DNA of 64,000 nt from Rostrohypoxylon terebratum (Eukaryota > Ascomycota > Sordariomycetes > Xylariales > Hypoxylaceae), in contig MU385863.1 of the NCBI GenBank assembly GCA_022497145.1, positions 496,001 to 560,000 of the forward strand, in the 5' to 3' direction. Under the pieces are notes generated by a model. The model searched no databases, had not been told where the DNA came from, and was given only the letters and a program-made list of their open reading frames with translations. Every line of letters begins with the position of its first letter. Position 1 is the first letter of the stretch. Below, in pieces: positions 40,401 through 50,672 of the stretch. A program made the position numbers and the translations under genes.

Positions 40401-42793
40401 GAGAAAATGAGAAAGGCCAAGAATAGGAGGCCAAATAAGAAAATTCCCTCTCTACAGTCGTTCTGCATCGGACCCTATTAAGCTTATCCAATATGACGTC
40501 TCATATAGGCTTCGGTACTCCGAAATCCGAGCCGTAATGCTACCAAGATGTAAGTGCGCCGACGTAGGTCTACATAAATCCAGAATTCGGGCTACCAGTC
40601 CACTTGAAACCGCGACAATCGAATTCGATATTTTTTCCCATTTCAATTATTAATATTTTCCTGATTGGTGATACATGTACTTACCTAGTCAGCTAGTCAG
40701 CACCCCTGAAAATCCCCTGATCGTGCCTGGATAATCCTTCAAACGCCCGGGACTCTTCACCGGCAGACCGGGAAGCGATTGTATGCGCTGGGCTGTGATT
40801 GGCTGGGGAGCGGGGAGTTCGCTAACTCGCATGAGGTAATGCCGCCGTCTGCAATTACTAGCAGGAAGAAAATGCAGCTAAACCCACGTGGGCGAATGGA
40901 TTTTATTTCTGATCTTTGATTTCCATGGATGATGTGCACGAGACTAGACAAAGTTGTATATGTTTGGGATAAATTGCATCCACATGGATACTTCGTATGT
41001 ACATGGATCATATGCTACAGCACTTTCAACACTTTTCATACCTAGTACCCATTCGTCTTTCTTTACATACTTGGCAATTGCCATAACTAAAGCAGCTAGG
41101 TACACAAAGACAACGTCAAAAGAGCACTTGCCATAGGATAAGGCCTGGACATGCGTCACTAGCTTTTATTAACGGCATTCTCGATCTAGTAGTAGTATAA
41201 ATGGTCAGGGGTAAGTGACCCCGCAATAAGTTAGTCAGATGCCCAAGTTAAGCCAAGTCTGCCAAGTCAAGCTTGTTTGCCTATTGCTTGTTTCCATTTC
41301 CCATCCACTTCCTATCCACTTTCTCCATCTTTCAGCCTCTTAGTGCAACCCCCAAACAGAAGTCCCGCAGTCCCGTTCCCCCAATTTTATCCCGACGTGG
41401 AGCCGGGTGGGTGCCCCCACATATCCGCCTCTGCTTTATGCATTATGACGTACACACTGGAGTAGAAGTCTTGTGGTACAGCTGTACATCGCGGTACAAT
41501 ACAACCGATGACTTTCAGTTGTAGGTAACGACTGGAGGCCTTACCTCCGCGTCAGGCACTTATTCCGACGCCCTTCTGCGCGTCTATCCTGTTAGATCGA
41601 AATGCAGAGATTTCCCGATGGTGGTGCTTACGTAGTACTACTTACTGGTTATGTAAAGTTAAGTACTACCTAGGTTCGATGATTTCCGAATTTTGATTTT
41701 TTTTGAAAAAGTCCGGGTGAGTCTATCTTTAGGGCTGTCCGAATGTTTCCGGCTAATTTATAATTCCCTAGCTGCTCGCAGGCCCTGCGCTATCTTCCGG
41801 TACCAGCAAATTAAAGATTGTGGAGAGATTCGGCGTCGTTGGAATGCAGCGCAACCGAACAATTCCATTCACATGTAACTCTGATGAGATCTAAAGGGGT
41901 CCAGATTGATGAATGTAATTGTTGACTTGCATATACATGAGTACCTACATAATTAAGCATACCTAATACACATACGTAAGCAGATACATGTCTAGTACAA
42001 TACATAGGTGAGCACTTACCTGCAAAGGCGTACTAGGTATTTTAGATGTATCTTTTGTCCGTCAATCGTTCTCGCTAAGACTTTAACTAAGTGGACCCAG
42101 GTGTATTTTGTGGGTGCCATCCTCGGCAAACTGGCTAAGCCTTTCCTAAGCCTTTCCAATCTTCTTTCATCTCCCTTCTTAGTCTGAACTTGCTTTACCT
42201 CACTGTATTTTTACGGTCAATCTCATGACATCGTCACATCGCTTCGGCTTATACATCGCTTTGTCTCGGCGGTAGCTTTACATGGAAGCAATATGATTGG
42301 CTCCAGCAAGACCGTGACAATAAAAATATTCATCAATACGTACCTTCACGTTGACAAAATGCGGCGAGACAATCCCACCTGATGTATAGAAGCCGGGATC
42401 TTCATGGGAATGGACCGGAATCTATCCCCAGGTTTCCCCCCAGACTCCTCCACTCACAGATCGAATGCCACGTCTGATTGGGCAATTGACAGACGCTCGG
42501 TATAAGACAATAGTTTGTAATAAGGTCCTTGTCGGGCTGTACTGTGCCGGCGTGCCACCAATCGCCAGTAAACGTCAGGGCCATAGCAAATATATCTTAG
42601 TTTCAAAGTACTTAGCGGATCTTTGTATATTATATAAGACACCCCAACTCTCCTCTTCTCATCATTCATAAACTCTGCTTAAGAAGTCCCACTTCCTTAT
42701 CAACTTTCCTTTACTTCTATATGTTCCTCTACCCATCTCTTTAAGTTGAACTCGGAGAGATTGTAGATTTGACATTTCGATATCAGCAACGGC
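37428..42793. other. Long intergenic region without recognised genes
   Basis: About 5.4 kb with only short, domain-free open frames. A small palindrome (AAGGGCC/GGCCCTT arms at 39300-39329) and CACGTG sites (near 38075 and 40885) are visible. Short TTGTAGCAGTATTGTAGCAG repeats occur near 40330-40350. The last few hundred bases should hold the promoter of the sugar porter. Confidence 0.55.
42630..42637 (+). promoter_or_regulatory. TATA box candidate for the sugar porter gene
   Basis: TATATAAG lies 157 bp upstream of the porter ATG and is followed by pyrimidine-rich sequence (CTCTCCTCTTCTC), a common arrangement at fungal transcription starts. Assignment is by position and sequence only. Confidence 0.45.
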
Positions 42794-44965
42794 ATGGCGG
42801 TTTCGAGAACGAAGCAGCCCTACTTCGGGCTAAAGGGAAAATGGTTAACCTTCTGGATCACTGTATGCTCACCCTCGTCGTCTCATAGAGACAAGATGGA
42901 CTAACATTCAGTGCTTAGGTGGCTTGCGCTACAGACATGACCTTATTCGGTTATGATCAGGGTATCTTCAGTATGTAATTACCATACTTCTAACAACTTG
43001 TAGATTGATGCTTACATGTGAGCTCCAGGTGGCGTTGTCATTTCTCCAGACTACCTCGATGTTCATAACTTGAACGGCCCAGAGAACACCAGCACGCTGT
43101 CTATCATTACGGCTATTTACACTGTTGGTTGTTTCCTTGGTGCCATCACAGCATTCTACATTGGTGAGACAATCGGCCGGAAGAAGACCATCCTTGTCGG
43201 CACCTCGATTATGACCGTGGGCGCTATTCTCCAGGCGACTTCATTTAGTGTTCCACACATGATCGTTGCTCGTATCGTCTCAGGGTATGTAAAACGGAGA
43301 CGCCATTGGGGTTCACCTGCAAGGCTAATGCGTAGAACAGCATCGGAAATGGAATCAACACAGCCACAGCACCTGTTTGGCAAACAGAAACGTCGAAGGT
43401 CCACAACAGAGGCAAGCTTGTCATGCTCGAGATGGGATTGAACATCCTCGGTTTCTCCTTAAGTAACTGGATCAACTATGGGATGTCTTTCGTCGGGGGC
43501 GCTATAGGATGGCGATTACCCCTGGCCCTTCAACTTGTCTTCTGCATCGTCCTCTTCTCTACTATTCCATGGCTTCCCGAGTCACCTAGGTATGTATTTT
43601 TGTCTCTCAGAGTTATTGTACGATTGTATTTTTCTAATTACCTGAAACCAGATGGCTACTTGCGCACGGCCAGGAGACTGAGGCCTCTATGATACTTGCC
43701 GACTTAGAGGATAAGCCGATTGACGATCCGTACGTTGTTGCCGAACGGGCGGAGATTGTATATGGGATTGAGTATGAGCGTGCGAATGCGATCAACTGGG
43801 GTGATCTCCTTCGCGGCCGCACCAAGGCTGGTACCAAGACTATTCGACGATTGGCCCTCGGGGCTGGCACCCAAGCTATGCAACAATTCGGCGGCATCAA
43901 TGGTAAGTATAAAACCTTTCTCATTCAAATAGATCATTGGCTAATCATCATATAGTGAGTATTACAAGCTTCGCCCTCTTTTGAGTCTGTTGCTTCCTCT
44001 CCGAACTGGCAACGTGAGGAGGGGGACATATTCTTGTGCCCCACACTCAACCAAGCCATAGCGAAGAGGGAGACTTCACGTCTGAACACAACCGCTAACC
44101 TTGATTACCAGATCATGTCTTACTATCTTCCTACTGTATTAATCGAATCCGTAAAGCTCGAATCTAGCATGGCACGTCTCATCTCGGCCTGCGCATCGGT
44201 CATTTACCTGATCGCGTCTTTGATAGCAGCGCCTCTCGTCGAAAAGTTCGGTCGCCGAAAGATGATGATGGTCTCGACAATCGTCCAATTCGGTTGCTTT
44301 CTTCTTGTCACTATCTTGCTTCGCTTTTCGGAATTGCCAGGATATTCTGGACGGGTCGAGGTGGCTGAAGCATCCGTTGCATTCTTCATCCTTTTCTACG
44401 TCGCATTTGGTTTGGGAATGCTGGGCGTAAGTCTCGACTATACTCGAATTCAACGAAAAATGCTAATTGAGACAGATCCCGTGGTTGTACCCTACCGAAA
44501 TCAACTCGTAAGTTTCAGAATATATCTTACGTATAGATGATAGATGTCAATTACTAATATTTTCCTAGTCTTCCCATGCGCACCAAAGGTGCTGCTGTTG
44601 CTACGATGACAAACTGGATCACCAACTTCGCTGTCGTCGAAATCACACCCATCGGTATCCAAAAACTAGGATGGAAGTTTTACATCATCTGGACCATAAC
44701 AAACGCATTGTTCATGCCGGTCATTTACTTCTTTTACCCCGAAACGGCCAACCGCACTCTAGAGGACCTGGATGCCTTCTACCGTGACAACCCGCCCCTA
44801 GTCCTCCACAAGGACCACGACTCCACATCAGTGCGAAGACCGGAGAGGTTTGCCAAAGCTCAAGGCCGCGACATAGAGGAAGCGGCTGAGAACCTCCGGC
44901 GCCTCGGTTCCTTCCAAGGATCCGTCTTCGAGCACGACGCTACGAAAAAGTCTATGAGCGATTGA
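42794..44965 (+). CDS. MFS sugar porter (hexose/polyol transporter family)
   Basis: Eight exons: 42794-42862, 42919-42970, 43029-43284, 43341-43589, 43652-43901, 44112-44426, 44476-44507 and 44569-44965 (539 residues; every junction is in phase). Twelve-helix sugar porter motifs appear in order: FGYDQGIFSG in the first helix, GETIGRKKT between helices 2 and 3, ARIVSGIGNG, the central PESPRWL, QQFGGIN at helix 7, a second-half EKFGRRK, the YPTEINS and MRTKGAA region and PETANRTLEDLD at the end. It is a plasma-membrane H+ symporter or facilitator for a sugar or polyol; substrate cannot be read. The exon at 44476-44507 is only 32 nt but encodes the conserved PWLYPTEIN block. The intron after GGIN is a twin intron (separate entry). 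No break is present. Confidence 0.9.
43902..44111 (+). other. Spliceosomal twin intron (stwintron, [D1,2] type) in the sugar porter
   Basis: The outer intron donor is split after its first base. Base 43902 is G. The internal intron runs 43903-43955 (53 nt, GTAAGT donor, GGCTAATC branch, ATATAG acceptor), and removing it joins that G to TGAGT at 43956 to make a perfect GTGAGT donor. The outer intron (157 nt) then uses branch GCTAAC (about 44094-44099) and acceptor TACCAG at 44111. Exon ends are phase 0 and give QQFGGIN-IMSYYLP, the conserved start of helix 7. One-step removal 43903-44111 shifts the frame. The only one-step alternative I found in frame (43903-44055) would insert 19 mostly polar residues into this conserved site. 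Confidence 0.8.
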
Positions 44966-47352
44966 GTCGACTCATCATCAAGCTCATTCTTCTCGCGGAC
45001 ACCTGCTAGCGGGTATGATGCAACGATCAAGATTCCCCACGAAGCATATGAACGCGTTCTTTAGGAATTGTGTGTTTAGGTATGCATGCCAAGTACCTGA
45101 GGGTACCATAGTGAACGCTATGGATAGGCATAGGCATAGGCATAGGGATGTGTACATGGACATAGGAAATGACACTGGGTCTTCTTTCTTCCTGCTCGGG
45201 AAGTGTACTTTCATTTCAACATAGACTCTTTCCAGTGATACCACATTAGTTACGTTAGTCAATCGAAGGAAATCCAAAATATCTTGCATATATCCTGAAG
45301 CTGTGAGGCCATTCACCTAATTCTAGATTGCCTTTTGACTCCGTTAGAATTAAGCTTCCGGAGACGCCAATGGGAATATCCCCCGAGGCGGGGGCACTGC
45401 CCTAGCTCGTCCAAGTTGCGGGAAAAGGCCCGATTAAGGGAACTCGTAAGACATCTAACGATAGAGATATCCAAGCTAGTCAAAGTACTTGCATGTATAT
45501 ACCTACTGGTTTGACGTAGGCCGGGTGGAGTAGAGACGGGACTTGGTTACCGCCAGTTGAACGGAATAGGGGATACCTAGGTACCTATACAAGACTTACT
45601 TGGAAAATATCGCCGAAACTGTCGTTCGAACGGGTGTTCCCGCGGCCAAGACATACGTTCAACCAAATTTCATATCATCACGAACTCTTAGCATACAAAT
45701 CTGCACGACACGCTCGTGTTGATAACCGGTCGTACGGATCACGATGAAGCTGGGGAAACGGAAATAGAGATCACCACTGTAACGTGACAATAAGCCCACC
45801 TATGCAAGCGTAATAGTAGGTAAACCTGGGGAAGTGGGCTGATGGGTCTGGGGTTTGGGGGGTTTGGATGTGGGTTATATGGGGACGGTGGGCCGTGAGG
45901 TCCACCGCTTCGCGTCATCGTCGCTGAATATATTCCCGAGTCGGGACGGGAGTACGGGATCGTTATCGCGACGCTGCGGAGAAAAAGTTGCTTCTGATGT
46001 TTTGAGGAACACGCGTCGGGTGTCTGGTGTATGTTTGGTGTATTCTCATGTCAGGGGATATCTATTAAGTGGTGTTTGGAATCCTACGAATCTTACTTTA
46101 CTTGGTTCTATCATCTGTTTTCATGAGATGCTTTACAGATAATTGATATGACATATCGATAATACCTATCACACCATGATATCAATATGTGCGGGATCGA
46201 ATATGAAACAACTTGTCGCCTTAGAGCTATTGGCCAAAATTCGAGATTCTCACATAGTCCTGTTTGACTGCATCGAACATCTCACTAGAAACATCTAACC
46301 TAAGATACATGTCTACCAAGTGGAGGCTAAGGCCTAATACCTATCCTCAAGTGCACTTTGAATTACATACTGAATCTGTTCATTATTTCTCGAAGATAGG
46401 ATCCATCTCAACAATGTATGTACCCAGATGATGGAAAATTTCTCTAGATCTCACAGGTCCCACGGTCGGGGGCAATTCTAAGTTTGTGACACCAGAAAAA
46501 AATAACTCCCTCAAAAAGTTTAACTTTGAATTAATTCTATTATGCTTTAGGCATGTCTATTTAGGCAAAAAAAAAAACTTTCATTTGAGGTTGTTTCTGA
46601 GAAAGTTAACCTAGGTATAAAACTAGCTCAAATCAAGTTATCTCATAATTCTCTCATTCCCCATTAATTCCCCCAAGGAGCACTCCCTTAAAATGGCCAT
46701 GGCTTCCAGACATTACATCTTTTCCTACTTCTCCCAAACTTCTCTCCCGACTTTCCCATGACATTTCATCATGGTCTCTCGCGGGATGACCGCCGGTCTT
46801 TCCAGGCCGCCTACTCGCCTTGACAGAACTTCTAGCTACCAGCTATCACGAAGAAGGATTCCGACAAGTACTTGAGATTTCTATTCTTGGACGATGTGTT
46901 CAGCCATGTACAACCATCACTCGAAAACATCATCGGATGCGCCTCGGGTCGACAAGGAGCAGAGAAAGGGGCAGTACTCGTAATTTTGAGCCAACACCGA
47001 GATACAGCTTAGGCTTCCTGTACACTAATGAACGGAATAACGATACAGCCAAATAGGGAATGGGATGAAGTCAAAAATACACTCGACGGGTATACGTGAT
47101 GTAATCACTTTTGGAAACTCGGAATCTATGATAGTTGCTCGAGAACATCGGTCAAATCACCAAACGAAAGGGCCTGCCTCGTACATGCGGGTGTGGCGAT
47201 GATACGATATGCAACACAACTACTCGCAACGCCCACGATTATCTCTCAAGTCTCCGATATTTCTTCAAAAAGAAGGCATTGAACTAGCATCGAATTCTAC
47301 ACCTTGTCATTTTTCCCAGCACTGAGCCGGTGATATCATCAGCTTTGTGGAG
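44966..47352. other. Intergenic region without recognised genes
   Basis: About 2.4 kb without a supportable gene. There is a GGCATA tandem near 45125-45145, a GC hairpin (CCCCGAGGCGGGG) near 45379-45391, an A-run at 46568-46578 and a TATA-like GTATAAAAC near 46615. The last may belong to the doubtful locus downstream. Confidence 0.5.
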
Positions 47353-47941
47353 ATGGACCCCTTTGTCGCCCTCTTTAAAGCCGCCCTTTCCATCCGTAAG
47401 CATAGCAACAGAAGCATCTACAGCCGCGACGCCACAGAGTCACCTTTACCGCCTAGCTCGCTCTCCTTTCCGTTGGTGGTTTGGTAGTTAGGGGTCTGGA
47501 CGGGGAAGAGAATGAGTGGTTCCCCCTATTGTGGTCGCAGAATACGAGATCGCATACCAGATGGACAGCGAAGTAGTGGCACAGATGCTGATGTTTGTGA
47601 ACATGAGGCGCTTACTGGTGCTTTCAAAGCAGAAACATTTCCGTATCCATGTGACTAGACCCGTTGATGGTATTAAGATGGAAGATTACCTGCAGTACCT
47701 GCAAGACCAGCAGAGAGCATGGAGATCTCAGCTCATCGCATCTGGTGAGAAAGATCTTGTGCCGCGTGTGAACGGCATATTAATTCAGGAACGGATCATT
47801 CGAGGGCTGCCGGCAGGTGACGACAGGAGTGACGTGACAGGAAGCGCGAATGTGATGGTTGGGCATTGGGTTTCCCCCAGGACAACCGGAGGCGATGGTG
47901 GCAATGAATGGAGTGGCGGTTGGCGTCCTCTGCAGGCATAG
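47353..47941 (+). CDS. Doubtful small hypothetical gene
   Basis: An open frame from about 47516 to 47941 contains a coherent helical stretch (MDSEVVAQMLMFVNMRRLLVLSK, then YLQYLQDQQRAWRSQL). An ATG at 47353 begins 41 open codons that could be a first exon (MDPFVALFKAALSIRK), joined through a phase-0 intron with a poor donor (GTGGTT at 47476) to an acceptor ACCAG at 47560. No domain is recognised and the splice signals are weak, so this may be a species-specific gene, a gene remnant or chance. A start at the ATG at 47561 is another option. Confidence 0.25.
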
Positions 47942-48910
47942 AGATGGAGAAGAGCTGATGAAGAAGGGTTGCTAAGTTCTGACAATACCACGGGGCTTTG
48001 AATATTCATAGGATCTCATCCGAGATTGGCCGGCAAAGATCGTATTGCTGCAATCCCCTCTAGGATCACCGGAGAGGGATAGCGACGGGATAGGGACGAC
48101 GAATGCATGGCATTTGATCATAATTGCGAGGAGGAATTTGGCGAATCTCGTAGCTTTTGCCATGTGGACTCCAGGGCTGTATTGATTATAGTAAGTCCAT
48201 CATCGCTGCTGAAACAGGGTAGATTCCATGTAGAAACTAGTACCTAGTTAATTTCCTCGTCTCGTTCACTCATATTACCTTTTCCCGATTTTTCTCGGGC
48301 AATGTAATGTTCGCGATAGAATTACGTGCTGAGCCTTACGGCACCGATTTTTGCGGGATCTCCGATGTGGCGGCATCGTCGGCCGGCTCCGCATGACCGA
48401 AAAGCCCCCCGAAAATTGTCACAAATAAGTTAGCACGGCATGAAACATGCCAACTTGGAATCTAATTGCACGGCGTCAAAAGATTTTCTTTCATGCTATT
48501 TGTATGATAATAATGATGAAGATATGGCTTTTCAATTTATAGAATTGGGGGATTGAATTGTCAGTAGGAAGGTGACTGGCATACGACCCAAACCAGGGCT
48601 ATTAGTAGCCAGTGAACTGTCGTTGCCCGTCTTCATATCGCATTGGTGCATCCACCCTCGCCCAGCTGAGAAGAGACATTCTTCGTTATTTGTGCTACCT
48701 GCTTTGCCGGTCTCATCCCATAAGACTATCCGTAGGTCATTTTCATAATCCCTCATGCGATGAATGATCTCTTATCAAGGATGGGAATCCCCAGATCGTA
48801 TCAAGCTTTTCTCCCATCTCAATTTTTAAGGAGATCAGTCCAACCCCCGATCTTCGTAGCGGCAGAAAATCCTTTGGTTATACGTGTGCGATGTCCGATC
48901 GAGCCCCCTC
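47942..48910. other. Intergenic spacer
   Basis: About 970 bp with no recognised gene. The right end should contain the 3' UTR of the minus-strand Tma20 gene. Confidence 0.5.
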
Positions 48911-49624
48911 TTAATCCGTAGTAAGCCTCCACAGCCCATCGCCGAGGTAATGCGCATCCTCAATCACAGGCCCCTTGCCCTTCTCCTTGACCTCCTTCGT
49001 CCCCACGACCAGGAACCCGACAGCACACGCCTCGGTCTTTCCCTCCGCCCTCACGATAACCGGCTCCCCCTTCTCCAACTCCCTCTTCCACCTCTCGTCC
49101 TCATCCAGCCCCTCTCCCTCGACGCCCGGCGGGCCCTCCAGGACGCCGCTCGGCAGCCTGCCGCCGGGGCTCGTGAGCCCGGGGGCCATGAGCGTGGCGC
49201 CGCTGAGGACGAAGCGGATGGCGCCGCGGTCGATGCGCAGGCTGGGGAAGGCGTCGGGGAAGCGGTGGACGAGGCGCAGGTGCGGCAGCAGCGCGTCGGC
49301 GCCGTGCTGGAAGAACAGCGGCTGCGAGTCCAGCACGTACAGCGTGTACCGCTCCGGCAGCTTCATCGCCTCCAGCGACCCCTTCTTCGGCAGGATCTCC
49401 TCGATGTACGGGTTCAGCAGCGGGAACGCCGTCAGCAGCGATTGCCGCAGCGACCGCTGCACCGAGGATTTCAGCTTTGATTTCGGTGCGGCGGTTATTC
49501 TTTTAAGGGGGGGAAGAGGAGAGAGGGAGCGTCAGCTTTGCTTCTTTGTTAGGTAGGATTTGGGGGGGTTGATGGGGGGAATTGGGTGGGAACGAGAGGT
49601 GAGGACTTACTCTTTCTTAAACAT
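48911..49624 (-). CDS. tma20: Translation machinery-associated protein 20 (MCTS1/MCT-1 homologue)
   Basis: Two exons on the minus strand, 49624-49611 (14 nt, MFKK plus two bases) and 49499-48911 (200 residues). The intron has a GTAAGT donor and AAAAG acceptor; the join gives MFKKEITAAPKSKLKSSVQR, the family N-terminus, which justifies the tiny first exon. The N-terminal MCT-1 domain (about 1-95: LLNPYIEEILPKK, LPERYTLYVL) is followed by a PUA domain (about 96-190: GATLMAPGLTSPGG, then EPVIVRAEGKTEACAVG and the last LWRLTTD). In the family this protein pairs with Tma22/DENR to recycle 40S subunits and support re-initiation. It carries a longer insert within the PUA domain (GRLPSGVLEGPPGVEGEGLDEDERW) than the yeast protein, a feature common in filamentous fungi. 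Confidence 0.9.
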
Positions 49625-50368
49625 TGTTGACGGATTATGGTCAATTGACCCGTACCGCAGAGATAGATATGGAGGGGTAGGTATTATGCTTTGATGATGA
49701 TCTCTAGGGCTAGGTACGTGGAATGAAGCTTGTGATAGTTTGGAGGGGCAGCTGGAGTCGATCGAAAATGCCCCGCAGTCGCAGGTTCAGCGCGGGGCAA
49801 ATTCTCTGGAACTTTTACCCCCTTGCTCCCGGCTTAGCGGGGCAGATGGTAGTGGTACGGAGGTACCTAACAAGCTCTAACTTCTAAGTTCTAACAGCTC
49901 TGGCAGCTTTGACCATCATACGCCCCTGACCTTTTTATCTTTCCTCAAGAGAGTGGGATGAAAAAGCTTGTTGGGATTATACTTCGTAATGACGATATAA
50001 AATCTAATAGAAAAGCAGGTTAGAGGCCATCAGGGTAACTCAGGTACCCGTGCTGCAATGCACCTGCCCATCGCCGCCACCGGTTATAGAAGGCTAAGTA
50101 AGTAACACGTGACGAACTCGTGGCTCGTGGCGCTTAACTTGCCCTGTTTAAGCTGTTTAGAGAGAACCGTGTACGTCATTGCCTACGACGGCTGCGAAAC
50201 ACGACATCTTGGAATGTTGCTTGCCTAAAGTTTATAAGAGCGAACTAAGAACTCTCCTGCTTCTCGTCTCTTTGACGTTCTACACCCGTAGTCTTCCACC
50301 TACAACTTCACCTCAGCAACGTTTACCATTTTTTTTAAATTAACTCGCTACGCATATCAATCAACAAA
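49625..50368. promoter_or_regulatory. Shared upstream region of tma20 and the I78 inhibitor gene
   Basis: About 740 bp between two divergent genes, so it should carry both promoters. TTTATAAG near 50230-50237, about 135 bp before the inhibitor ATG, is a TATA candidate and is followed by CT-rich sequence (TCCTGCTTCTCGTCTCTTTG). Nothing else is recognised. Confidence 0.45.
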
Positions 50369-50672
50369 ATGCCTCTCGTCGTCCCAGGTATCACCGATAA
50401 CTCGCAGGACAAGACTGCGGAGTGGACCACCAAGCTGATGGGCAAGACTGTCTCTGACAACGGACACAGCGAGACGGTTCGTATCATCCTTCCCGGGTAG
50501 TATCCTGTAGGTACAGCTAACACGACTCCCTTAGAACTTCTGCAAGAAGGATCTCCCGCAGCAATGCCGTATCATCCAGCCGGGAATGATGGTCACTCGT
50601 GATTTCGTCCCTGACCGGCTGAACGTCCACGTCAAGGACGACGGCACCGTCCATCACGTTCAACACGGTTAA
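50369..50672 (+). CDS. Small peptidase inhibitor, I78 family
   Basis: Two exons, 50369-50476 and 50535-50672 (81 residues). The intron has donor GTTCGT, branch GCTAAC and acceptor CTTAG and is phase 0. The C-terminal half shows the I78 core: CRIIQPGMMVTRDFVPDRLN followed by VHVKDDGTVHHVQHG, close to the family pattern PGxxVTxDFxPDRLNVxVDxxGxVxxVxxG. Two cysteines (FCKKDLPQQC) are present. There is no signal peptide, so it probably acts inside the cell, perhaps against endogenous or vacuolar serine proteases (inference). The family adopts a potato-inhibitor-I-like fold and includes fungal elastase inhibitors. Being only 81 residues with an intron, it is easily missed by automatic gene finding. 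Confidence 0.82.

Noticed and set aside
43903..44055. Single intron 43903-44055 in the sugar porter
   Set aside because: It is in frame but would insert 19 mostly polar residues between GGIN and IMSYY, inside a conserved membrane helix; the twin-intron solution preserves the motif exactly.
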